From Physocladia obscura (lineage: Eukaryota > Chytridiomycota > Chytridiomycetes > Chytridiales > Chytriomycetaceae): 21,780 bases of DNA. Shown here piece after piece: positions 1-8,819 of the stretch; position 1 is the first letter of the stretch; every line of letters begins with the position of its first letter. A program made the position numbers and the translations under genes. The stretch spans positions 1 to 21,780 of the forward strand of contig JADGJH010000300.1 in assembly GCA_027596945.1 (NCBI GenBank), read 5' to 3'. Below the pieces are notes generated by a model. That model was given only the letters and a program-made list of their open reading frames with translations, ran no database searches and had not been told where the DNA came from.

Positions 1-121
1 GCGCCGTCAGCAGCGTGACGATCTGCGCCTCAGACAGCGTCGCCAGCTCCGCCTGCTGCGCCGGGTTCAGCGCCGCCTTCAGTGCCGCGATCATTGCGGG
101 CGTTAGTGCCGATGTGCTCAT
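1..121 (-). CDS. 5' end of an unknown GC-rich gene (partial)
   Basis: An ATG on the reverse strand at 119-121 opens a frame that stays open to the window edge, about 40 codons. The peptide begins MSTSALTPAMIAALKAAL and is rich in Ala, Leu, Thr and Gln, with a predicted helical character. No family is recognised. The segment is markedly richer in G+C than the following 800 bases, and composition drops abruptly just upstream of the ATG, as expected at a coding/5'-UTR boundary. The start is chosen because it is the first ATG after AT-rich leader-like DNA. An alternative is that this is an internal exon. The rest of the gene lies outside the window. Confidence 0.5.
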   Translation of the reverse strand, partial: MSTSALTPAMIAALKAALNPAQQAELATLSEAQIVTLLTA

Positions 122-952
122 GAACAGAAGTAATTACAAATTAAAATTTAAAAAAATTTAATTCTTGTTTTTAAACCACGTGCTTGTCTGCATCTCGGTT
201 AGCCCCGATTCGGCCCAGTCGCAGAGTCGCAAAGCGAATTTAATCCGCTGAAACATGCAAGAAGTAGACATATTTTCATGGTCCTTTTTGTTTGTTTGCT
301 TCGCCGTGATCAACGCCACGAAGCTAGTCAGCCAATTGTTAAAAATTTTCCTCGTCAAATTTTCATTGTTTCAAGGCGGTCAATTTGGAAGTAACTGGAA
401 CCTTCCAGCTTCCAGTAATTACGAAAAGATTCGTAGATGTGAGAATTATGTTAGAGATAATAAGGTGAGTCAGACGCAAAGTGAACAAAAACCAGTCAGC
501 CGCAGATCCCATCTGTTGAGCATATTTGACAGCAGCTATTTGTGTTTCCGGAACATGAAGGACAGGATACTTCTGGTTTAAGCTAGACCGAGCAAAGGAA
601 GCTTCCGTGAACAGCGTTATATACCGTATATACTATTGTTACCAGTGATTCAGTGATCAAAGATGTTTTTCAAAATGGAATTACTCGTAAGTGCAGGACA
701 GTACCCGCCTTTTTGAACAGTAGAAGCTCTGCAAACTTAAGTTTTTTGAGTGCAGAAGAGGTCAAATATTAAACTGACGATATGAGGAAACTGAAGTTGA
801 AATGCTTAAACTTTTCACTTTATCCCTGTTTCCAAAAAAATTTTGCGGTTTAGTCCGCGAAATGCAACGCGAAAGGGAAAATTAGTGAAAAGGCCTGGAA
901 ATAAAGGCAAAATGTGATTTGCATTATTATTATTAAAAAAATAATTTATCAA
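122..952. other. Intergenic, no supported gene
   Basis: This AT-rich stretch lies between the partial gene at 1-121 and the receptor gene whose last codon is at 953. Short open frames exist on both strands (for example forward 255-581, reverse 158-358), but none has a recognisable motif or splice-consistent extension. A reverse-strand TTTCAG at about 261-266 could be an acceptor for a 5'-UTR exon of the partial gene, which is speculative. I see no tRNA or repeat. Confidence 0.5.
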
Positions 953-2044
953 TTACTTCCAAAACATGAGAGTTTCACGGATTTCCTGCTTGAAAGCAAT
1001 AACAAGACACGGAGTGACAATTACATCTGCAGCCAACACCAACAAGCTAATGGAATAATAGACGCCGGTCAAATCAAAAAATGGAATAGCTCCGACGACA
1101 CACGCCCTAATTTCTTACGCGTAAAACGGTGTATACAACAACAGAAGTGCCAAGGAGAGGGCAAGGCACTTTGTGAGAATCTCTCGCTCGACGCGCAGCC
1201 TCACGAGCTCTAGTGTATGCGGATCATCTTCTTGTCCATCGCGTGATTGCATGAAAAACGATACAAGCGCCGGGATTTCGGCAAACTGACGCGCGGTGAA
1301 TTGATAAGTGCGAGTGTAAAACCATGCTATCAATGTAGATGACCCAAAATAAACGATAGATAAGCATATCATCCAAACATTTTGTTGTGTCTTTTTATCA
1401 GGTTTGATTCCGTCCGATGTTGGCTGTTTATTATCGAATTTTTCAGCGAAAGAAGAAAAAAAAAAAAAAAAAACGTTTTCTAAACGGAAAGAAAAAAACA
1501 AAAAAAAACAAGATGAACCAAAGCTTACAGAGGTGGAAAAAGTCCACAGTAAAGTAGCGACAAGTATCGCAAAAATTATCCAAACAGTTGCGGATACTTT
1601 GCTTCCGTAAGCTTTCTGGGTGATCCGAAAATACCGTTCCATAGCCAATTGTACATTAATAGAAAATACCAAAACGAGAGAAATGTTCGAGAATGCTGCT
1701 GCTGCTCCAGGCGCACCAAACTCTATTACACTCCAGTTGTCTAGTGCAATAATGATAGAGCGACCTATCGACCACAAAAACAGCAACGGCATGAAAATTT
1801 TCGGTTTCAAGAATGAATAATCAAAATTTTTTTTTGTTGTCATTTGATTTGAAATCTACGAATCATTAACTGCTCTTTACTTAATTGAAGTTGATTCAAA
1901 TGAGCAGGTTACGTTTCATGCAACAATCACTTCTCTCATATCTTGTCTAAAGAGAAAAACTGATGCTGGAATGAAGAGAAGATCGGACGACATGATCATG
2001 ACTAAATTGAAATATGTGCCATTTTCATCTACTTTTAGCTCCAT
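953..2044 (-). pseudogene. Class A-like 7TM receptor (GPCR), copy 1, with in-frame TAA
   Basis: Best model is complement(join(953..1423,1529..1855,1931..2044)), 303 codons. Exon 1 carries an N-glycosylation-like NGT and TM1. Exon 2 holds TM2-TM4 with the E/DRY-like tripeptide ERY at residues 111-113. Exon 3 holds TM5-TM7 with a CWxP-region equivalent (YTPF) and the ending FKQEIRETLMFWK, matching the paralogue upstream at 3358-4310. The second intron (1424-1528, GTAAGC donor, AACAG acceptor) sits at the same place as the intron of the paralogue. Class A receptors signal through heterotrimeric G proteins at the plasma membrane; the ligand is unknown. Codon 250 (1115-1117) is TAA, aligned with a Tyr of the paralogue without any gap, and homology resumes in the same frame for 53 codons. 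Either the gene is a young pseudogene, or the TAA is removed by splicing (see 1047-1118). The first-exon boundary is inferred. Confidence 0.7.
1047..1118 (-). other. Possible exonic intron containing the premature TAA
   Basis: On the reverse strand the TAA of receptor copy 1 lies inside GCGTAAGAA, which contains a good GTAAGA donor. A plausible acceptor, CCATTAG, lies 72 bases on, with a TTGAC branch-like sequence before it. Removing 72 bases keeps the frame and joins PFYA to LLVLAADV. The paralogue has normal coding residues of equal length here, so this would be coding sequence turned intron. It would delete the end of TM6, the third extracellular loop and the start of TM7, so function of the spliced product is doubtful. 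Confidence 0.3.
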
Positions 2045-3357
2045 AAATCTGCAACAGCACCTAAGAAATGATGAGACTGGAGCTCAAAACCAATACAGTT
2101 GAAAAATATCTGCTGTTTTAATTTCTTACACAAAGATTTAACTGTCCAGTGATTAATATCATTAATTATATCAGTGTACTAACAAGAAAGGAACTAAAGA
2201 CGTGAAGTTTTCAAGTTTTAATGAATGTCAATATGGTGCCGTCCATAGGCAGATCACGATTGTTCCAAAATATGAAACCCCGGGAACAAAAACAAGCCAA
2301 ATCAGCCTTAAAATATATATGTATTTATATCAAAACAAGAAAAGATTGCTTCAATCATCTCAAAAATCTGCCTTGGATTTTCTGTGCAAATTTTTTACTG
2401 TGTTTTTTATTATTTTTATCATTAATTAAATTTTCCTGGAATCAAAAGCGATTGAGAATAAAAAATGTGATTCGTATCTGTGACGCAAACTCGAATGAAT
2501 TTTTCTACCAATCAACTTTAATTCGAATAATATTGGGATATAAAACTTAACACACGCTAAAGAGCCTCAATATCCATCGTTGAAACAGCACTTTCTGACA
2601 GAAAATTTTGAGTTTTCAAGATATTTTTGCATTTCTATGACCACTCCATAGACGTATTCCATCAATTGTATATCTTTGTCCAGATGGTTATGATTGCAAG
2701 GCAAATTGCGTGTGGTACAGAGATAGCTGTCGACGAAAAATCTGGTGTCACAAATAAGTTCGAAAACCATTTATGTAAAAATTGTTGCGATAGGAGAATG
2801 ACGGACAGTCTTTCGTTTCGAATTTAAAGGTACCATCGGTGATATACTACGATAAACAAGAGAATTTGAATCGCTCGGTTTTAACTGAGATGGTTTTTAT
2901 TCATGCGATGAAAAGTTTCGTTGCAAAAAAAAAAAAACATCAGAAATGTTACAAATTGTTCTGCACAGCCAAGATGATGAAAGAATCTGCACTCACTGTT
3001 TATATGGATATTTCTTTCAAAGAATAAATATGACAAAGCTCGCAACCATCTATAGTGAGCCTGTACTTACCATCCACAGATGAGTTACTTAATATAGGAA
3101 TCCGAGTTTCAAGAGCAATCTGACGCTATAAAAGTGACGGCAATCACGATTCGAATTTTTTCGCTCGTAAAGTTTACGATTCGTTGCGTTCATATCAATA
3201 ACATTTTTTCTTACATCCCAAAATTTGTTTTGAAGGTAGTCTTTTCTTTCTGTTAACGTCTACGTTTTTATTATTTTGATTTAACAAAAAAAAAAAAAAG
3301 GAAAACAGATATATAAAGAAAAAAAGTCCTTTCCAGATGTACAAACAAACTACCGCA
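2045..3357. other. Gap between the two receptor genes, nothing identified
   Basis: This 1.3 kb AT-rich stretch contains the promoter side of receptor copy 1 and the 3' flank of copy 2. Several open frames of 60 to 110 codons exist on both strands, including antisense pairs at 2567-2830, but none has a family motif and they exclude each other. I looked for a third decayed receptor (ERY, PFW or FWK motifs) and did not find one. Homopolymer tracts occur near 2925 and 3285. Confidence 0.45.
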
Positions 3358-4310
3358 CTATTTCCAAAACACAAACTTTTGCCTGATTTCAGGTTTGAAA
3401 TATAAAGTTAGAAGCGGAGTAACAACCACATCCATTGCCAAAAAAACCATCACAATCAGATTTCCAACTTTACTACTATCGCCTGGAACAGTACCTCCGT
3501 TGATTACCGATACAATACTATAAATCCAAAACGGAAAATAACAAACAATCAAGCTCGTCGATAAAACTACGCATTGAACAAGTAAAGTTCTTTCGAGCTT
3601 GATTCGGGTACTGCGCAGCGATTCCGAATCAAAAGAGCCATTTTCGCGCGCATCTTCGCTGTTCATGAAAAATGTCACGAGAAGAGTGTTGTTGTTGAGC
3701 TGGTGGCTTGTGAATCGGTATGTCGACAAATAGAAAAATGATATCATGGACGTGGCACCGGCAAAATGAATTGATGCAAAAACTATCCACACTATCAGAC
3801 CAGTTCCAGATGGTGTTGATTGTCCTGAATTGGGCTGTATTGTTAGGGTTAACAAGCATGAAAAAAAAAAAAATTGCGCGGAAATTCAGTCACAACCAAA
3901 CTACGAACCCAAATGGTGAATTCAAGGACCATAATAACAGACATGATGATAAAACAAGTATAAATCGTCACAAAGTAGCGGCTCCTGCCTTCAGGTCGCA
4001 GCAAAAAGTACCGTTCGGCTGCTAGATTTACATTACACAATAGCATTGCAAAAACGATCCAGTTTCCAAATATAGCCATCCAGTTTGACCGAATATTCCT
4101 TGATCTTACTAAAGTTGATACGCCTTGTAGTACTTGGCTCAAACTCCAGATAAAACATGTAGTCAAGAGAATCATGATGCGTCTGTTCAAAAAATTTGAC
4201 ATCATCGTTTTCCGATATATTCCAAGAATAACGACAATCGAGCCATTCAAGATCAAACCAATCGAAAATATACCAAGCTGGAGAACGCTGATGACCAAGC
4301 TCGGAACCAT
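3358..4310 (-). CDS. Class A-like 7TM receptor (GPCR), copy 2
   Basis: Model complement(join(3358..3824,3905..4310)), 290 residues. The intron (3825-3904) has a GTAGTT donor, a CCCTAAC branch sequence and a TTCAG acceptor, and splicing across it bypasses a T13 run that would otherwise break the frame. Seven hydrophobic segments are visible. Class A-like marks are ERY at residues 99-101 at the end of TM3 (E/DRY), CYFPF at 230-234 in TM6 (the CWxP region), and a D-V-V-V-T-P-L-L-T-L-Y-F stretch in TM7 where NPxxY would lie, followed by an amphipathic basic tail (KPEIRQKF) like helix 8. The expected role is a plasma-membrane receptor coupled to G proteins. The start is placed at the ATG giving a short N-terminus before TM1; an in-frame ATG at 4388 would add 26 residues. 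It is a tandem paralogue of the gene at 953-2044. The ligand cannot be inferred. Confidence 0.8.
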
Positions 4311-4859
4311 TCGTTGGTATATCTTGTGTTGCTCGGTGAAAATGAAATGGATTTTGAAAAATTTTAAAAAAATTAACAAATTTACCAAGCGCGAATAATT
4401 TATTTTTTCGCAAAATCCACGCTTTTTATCATCATATTTGCAATATACTCTTTCAGCATTTGATTTTGTTCATTTAACTATGTGCACTTCTTTTTTTTCT
4501 GGTAATGAGTTCTTGAAAGAACAAAACAAAAACGGTTAGGGTTAATGACTTTTTAGATCAAAGAAATTTAAATTGGCGAAATTACTGACAAGAAACAAGG
4601 TTGATAAAACACATAACTTCGCTTAAGATTAAACGAAACATTTGATGGTCCGTTATTGTTTGTCCAAATGTTTCAAACCTCATTAGCAACATTCACTCAC
4701 TATTAAAGTTAGATGCATTCGTTCTTTGGAGTGCAGCTGCTTGTGAGGCTTTCACACTGTCATATTGCTGGTTGTTTTCTTTTTAATTTCGTTGCCTCCA
4801 GTCGCCACCAGTTGCCTCCCTTAGTCTCCATCTTCTGCTTTGAATGTTCACGATTTTCT
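4311..4859. other. Upstream region of receptor copy 2, no gene identified
   Basis: AT-rich up to about 4710, then more GC-balanced. It should contain the promoter of the reverse-strand receptor gene. A forward open frame from 4713 runs into the Ty3 remnant in the wrong frame for its pol homology, so I do not call it. No LTR-like direct repeat bracketing the Ty3 remnant was seen. Confidence 0.4.
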
Positions 4860-6750
4860 TCAATTACACCACGTCGACTCCTCGGCTCCAAACGCGTTTC
4901 GACTTCTCGTCATCCATGGCGAAGTCTAAGGCAAACCAGCCCGCATTCTAGTCAACGGAGGTGCAACGCCCAGTTTCATCAACCGCAAGTGCGCTTCATC
5001 GCTCTCAGCCAAGCCACTTTCTGGTTCTTTCGCTATCGCTCTTGGTGACAGCTCTACTATCACAGGAAAAAACTGGTTCAATCAGATTAATCCTGACATC
5101 AATTGGCCAAACAACATTGTGCGCTTCAAGCATTGCAAATGGACAGGCGACAATTTACCAGCGCTAAAGTCTCCACTAGTCCAAGGATCCTACTCGCCCG
5201 ACTTTATGCGCTCTACTCAATCCAAAATCTTGCCTCGCTCCGCCTTTCCATCACCTTCAGCTTCAAGTTCGGCTCCGGCTCCCAGTCCTTCATCAACATC
5301 AAACAAAATTGTACACAAGAACAAATCTTCTACTCAAGTATTGCTCTGCTACCTTCGCTCAGTACCGCTAGAAGACCAAATTGAGGCCAACAATCTCCAA
5401 GGCAAAAATCTCTGTGCCATAGCAAGTTCTAACGGAAAGGACAAAGCTATTAGAAAAAAACTCGCAAAAGAACACCAAGAAATTGTCAATACTTACCCAA
5501 AGCGATTCCAAAAGTTCAAAAATCTACCGCCTTTGCGCCCAACAGACCACGCTATCTTGTTACAGCCAGTTTCAATCCCACCAAAGCCCAAGTCCACCTA
5601 TCCCATGTCAGAACACGAACTCAAGGTTCTCCGGGAAGAACTCGACCTTCTCATAAATAATGGATGAATTCAGCCTTCCAGCTCTCCATATGGCACTTCA
5701 GTACTTTTTGTAAAACAAAAGAATAAATTGCAATTGTTGCACAATAAATGTTCAAACCATCAAGAATGTTGCGCCCCTTCAAACATCAAGGAAACTCTCA
5801 ATTGCCTTTGTTCCGCAAGATTCTTCACTGCAATTGATCTCGCCCCAAGACTGCATTTTACATCAAGTATGGACACTATGAATGATTCGTTCTTCCAATG
5901 GGTCTTTCAAATTCACCCGCTACCTTCCAATCAACTATGAACCTCATATTTGCTGACTATATTGATGACTTTCTTCTTGTATATATGAATGGTCTTCTCG
6001 TCTTCAGCACCACATATGAGGAACACTTGGAACATCTCCAGAAAGTTTTCCAACACTTGATCTCGATTGTCGCAAATTTTTACAAGGATTCTCTTACCTT
6101 GGTTTCAAGATCAAGCACAACTCCATCTCTGTGTTTCCAGAACGCCTTTCTGCCATCGCTGACTTTGAAGTTCTAACATCCTGAACTGAACTCCGCCCCT
6201 TCATTGGCATTACAAATACAATCCACAGGTTCATTAACAATCACGCTGCTCTTCTCATGCCACTCACAGACCTTCTCAAGGAAACAACTGTCAATAAACA
6301 GCCACAACAATTCCGACCACTAACAGAACAAGACATTAGTAATTTCAACCACATCAAGGAACATCTTTCCTCACCTTCAATTCTGGCCATGTTTGACCAC
6401 AACAAGCCGCCTGTCCATCTATTCTGTGACTGAACAAAAACTGCTATTGCTTCTCGCGTCTGTCAGTACAACGAAAATGGCTTCTTACAACCTATCAATT
6501 TTCATTCGCGTATGTGTAACTGTGCAGAATGAACCATCATCCTTATATGGGGGAAATTCTTGCACTTACTGAAGTCCTCAAAACACATTGCCACTATCTC
6601 ATCTGCAATGACATTTACACTTAAACTGACCAATGCGATGGGTGTCAGTAGAAAAGAATGCCATGAACTCTTGGACAATTGTTATTGTGAATGGGCAGAA
6701 AACAAGTCATTTATGCAATTCCATGCATTATACTTTCAAGTCAAACAATG
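4860..6750 (+). mobile_element. Degenerate Ty3/gypsy retrotransposon pol remnant
   Basis: Protease, reverse transcriptase and RNase H segments are readable in order, in changing frames. The protease stretch (near 4939-4980) has NGGATPSF where DSGAT is expected, so the catalytic Asp is lost. The RT N-terminal part ends at 5667 (LLINNG, then IQPSSSPYG after a TGA). RT then shows YGHYE, TGA, FVLPMGLSNSPATFQ, and at about 5980 YMNG replaces YxDD, removing catalytic Asp residues. The connection region has TELRPFIG, and RNase H remnants include LFCD and NFHSRM. About a dozen residues are deleted after AIDLA (near 5845), and there are frameshifts near 5750, 5845 and 6100. Disruptions include a TAA at 4927-4929 and TGA at 5665, 5883, 6182, 6431 and 6530. 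Integrase, gag and LTRs are not recognisable, so the copy is truncated and inactive. Confidence 0.85.
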
Positions 6751-7325
6751 AACAATAGTGCACCTCAGATGAAAAATAATAAAAGAATTCCTAGTTCTTA
6801 TTTTATCTACTTTGTTTTCTGAACCAAAAGTAAGTTTGTTACAGTTAAGATCTTCTCACAATACAAATGTACAAACGAATAGTTGACAGCTGTTTTTTCC
6901 TGTACATGCCGGATTATTTTGCCATATGTATTCTTTCCCACGCACGCCTCATGTTCACTACATGGTCAAAAGCAATATCATACGGTTGATAATTGCTTTC
7001 AGGATTGAAATCAACAATGTAACCTTCTTTCAAGTCCTTTAGCAATCCATTTTCCTCCATAAGTTTGATGCGAGGCTGTTTAGCTGCGTTGTCAAGCACA
7101 AAATGTGTTTGCAATTTGACAAATTCTTTGAACGTTTTGTCGTTAAACAGTTGGTCAAAAATGTCAAAAATCTGCTGGTGCTCTGTATTAATTGAGTCAA
7201 TGATATTCATGTCGACCCAATATGCGGGTGCACATATTCCATCGCGCCCGGGTGTATTTTTCAAGGGGAGTAATGAGCCATTGTCATTCAAACGGGTTGT
7301 GAATTGCAGCGCAAGTGCTGGAACA

Positions 7326-7329
7326 TACG
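7326..7329. repeat. Target-site duplication TACG, left copy
   Basis: TACG lies directly left of the element. With the right copy at 9943-9946, dropping one copy rejoins the interrupted gene exactly in frame, which is strong evidence that this is the duplicated target. Confidence 0.7.
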
Positions 7330-7630
7330 TTAGTAGTGTTGATAAGAGAGCTTATGATACCGTTTTTTTTTATTAGACAATCCCTGCTGAATTCGATCAA
7401 AAGTGATATATTATTTTCAAGAGTATTCCAAGTTTATGTGTACCTTGTTGGTTCTTTTCCTTGTTTCAAGTTGATGAAATTCAGCACAGAATGTCTAATA
7501 AAAGTTTGGTTACATTATCTCTTATGTTTACACTGTCATTTCATCATACTTTGGCAATTTAGATTCTAATTAGATTCTAGTTTAGAATTTCTAGAACTTA
7601 ATTAAATTCTAAATTAGAACTCTCTCTGTG
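7330..7630 (+). repeat. Left terminal inverted repeat
   Basis: Matches the reverse complement of 9631-9942 over about 300 bases. Exact blocks include one starting GATAAGAGAG (7341) and stretches containing ATTAGACAATCCCTGCTG and TGTACCTTGTTGGTT. The outermost bases differ slightly (TTAGTAGTGTT against AGAAGTGTA). Similarity fades near 7630. Confidence 0.9.
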
Positions 7631-7700
7631 AAAAGCGGTATTTTATAGCAATCCTCTGTGAAAGTATTGGGGGTTTCTCTGCCCAAGCAAGAGTTTGTGA

Positions 7701-7730
7701 GTTTGTACGGACCTTGTTGGTTCTTTTCAT
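7701..7730 (+). repeat. Internal partial copy of the TIR
   Basis: ACCTTGTTGGTTCTTTTC at about 7710-7727 repeats exactly an 18-base piece of the left TIR (7442-7459), with related flanks. It may be a remnant of a nested or duplicated end. Confidence 0.6.
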
Positions 7731-8011
7731 TAAAGTAATTTTGGGGGTAATGCACTTTATTTTCCTCCTGTTTTTTCAAAACAATCTAGCACACGACACA
7801 CTAGTAGTCCAGTACTTTGAAAGAGGGCAATTTAGAGTATCGTGGCATCGACGCGATGTTTATAGTTGTGCGCTTTAGCGAACGTATGATTCTGTATTAT
7901 TTACTTTATATCGCAACGACACTTCGCCTGACCTAGTTTTGGTTTCTACGTGAAAAAAATAGATAATGACGTAACTTGAAACAAATTACTGAAGAGTGGG
8001 GAGGGGGGATA

Positions 8012-8120
8012 TGGGTCTGTCAGAGGTAACTCTGAACAGTCAGGTGCTGCTAGCCGGACACTCCCTGGAATTACGCCGGTTCACACCTGCCGCAGTCTTT
8101 TCAGACTATCGCGGCACCCA
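8012..8120 (+). ncRNA. Candidate structured RNA segment (multi-hairpin)
   Basis: This is a GC-rich island in AT-rich surroundings. Pairings read by eye are: closing stem TGGGT (8012-8016) with ACCCA (8116-8120); hairpin CAGAG-GTAA-CTCTG (8021-8034) with a GNRA-type loop; long hairpin AGGTG (8042-8046) with CACCT (8084-8088), enclosing a second stem of about six pairs (AGCCGG 8052-8057 with CCGGTT 8076-8081); and GCCGC (8089-8093) with GCGGC (8111-8115), enclosing AGTCT-TTTC-AGACT (8094-8107). Together they form a closed junction with three arms. It matches no RNA family that I know; hammerhead and tRNA consensus elements are absent. It could instead be coding or a chance feature of GC-rich DNA. 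No function is claimed. Confidence 0.35.
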
Positions 8121-8173
8121 AAAACTGTGTGCCAAGAAACCATATGCCTGTTTTGCTGGACGCGCGTTTTTTT

Positions 8174-8728
8174 TTAAGTAATAAATATTGACAAAACCGA
8201 TGAGAAGTCTTTCCCAATTTCAAACAATTCAGTATCAGTTTCATAAAAATCGTTTTCTTTCATTAATCTAATTATTTCGTTAAATAATGAAATTTCAGTG
8301 CTGGATGTTGTTGGAATGTTGGTACCAAGTTTTCTTTGAAGTTGTCTTATCGTCTCTTCCAAATCTACAATTTTGCTCCTTAAAGCCTGATTTACTCCTT
8401 CTAAAGAATTATTAGTTAATTCAGACACACAATCATTTGAATCAAGCCTTTTAATTCTAGCTTCTAGTTCTTGAATTTTACCTTTCAATGCTTGGTTCGC
8501 ATTAGGCCTTATTGGATTTTCTAATTTCAAAAACTCCTCTGGAACTTCTATAATTGTTGGCTCATTTGATCCAAAATACGGATATCCGATTTTAGTTAAT
8601 GTGGAATTGACTTTATATTTTTGTACTTCATATGAATGATTATTCCGTGGATCTTTGTAAATTGTTCCGACGGGAAGTGATTTTAAGAATTTAGTTCGGA
8701 CGCTTGTTGACGGGATTACACACTTCAT
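8174..8728 (-). CDS. Coiled-coil protein of unknown function, element cargo
   Basis: An intact single-exon frame of 184 codons from ATG at 8728 to TAA at 8174. The N-terminal third (about residues 1-70) is mixed, with Gly, Pro and aromatic residues and no recognised domain. Residues of about 75-135 show heptad-like Leu/Ile spacing (QALKGKIQELEARIKRL, then a second QALRSKIVDLEETIRQL), two similar coiled-coil blocks that look like an internal duplication. The C-terminus is short and acidic. It lies head-to-head with the RING gene at 8820, with 91 bases between the starts, inside the TIR element. Unlike its neighbour it has no stop or frameshift, so it may be maintained, or decay may be recent. 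I do not recognise the family. Confidence 0.6.
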   Translation of the reverse strand: MKCVIPSTSVRTKFLKSLPVGTIYKDPRNNHSYEVQKYKVNSTLTKIGYPYFGSNEPTIIEVPEEFLKLENPIRPNANQALKGKIQELEARIKRLDSNDCVSELTNNSLEGVNQALRSKIVDLEETIRQLQRKLGTNIPTTSSTEISLFNEIIRLMKENDFYETDTELFEIGKDFSSVLSIFIT

Positions 8729-8819
8729 GTTTTAATATAGGAAAAGAAAAGAATTTAATTTAATTTAATTTAATTCTATTTATTATTTTTAATTTATTTC
8801 TTATATTTAATATAATCAA
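8729..8819. promoter_or_regulatory. Short AT-rich divergent intergenic region with AATTT repeat
   Basis: Only 91 bases separate the two divergent cargo starts, so any promoter must be shared. The region is almost pure A/T and contains about five tandem AATTT units (8752-8775), followed by TTATATTTAATATAAT, which could supply TATA-like sites. Promoter function is inferred from layout. Confidence 0.45.

Noticed and set aside
255..581. Forward open frame of 108 codons
   Set aside because: No motif, composition like the surrounding non-coding DNA, and no splice-supported extension.
2567..2830. Third receptor remnant or small gene between the two GPCR genes
   Set aside because: Overlapping antisense frames, none with receptor motifs or credible splice sites.
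4033..4413. Alternative reverse frame of 126 codons over receptor copy 2
   Set aside because: It overlaps TM1-TM3 of the receptor in another frame and lacks hydrophobic periodicity.
4538..4552. Telomere-like GGTTAGGGTTAA
   Set aside because: Only about two units; a similar motif at 3843 is the complement of an intron branch site. No array.
5665..6532. Nuclear reassignment of TGA to Trp
   Set aside because: The Ty3 stops are suggestive, and the best-modelled host genes here end in TAA or TAG. But those genes use TGG for Trp with no in-frame TGA, the Ty3 copy also has frameshifts, a TAA and lost catalytic residues, and CpG decay explains TGA excess elsewhere in the window.
8012..8120. Hammerhead ribozyme or tRNA
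   Set aside because: No CTGATGA/GAAA core on either strand; no proper 7-bp acceptor, D-arm or T-arm consensus.
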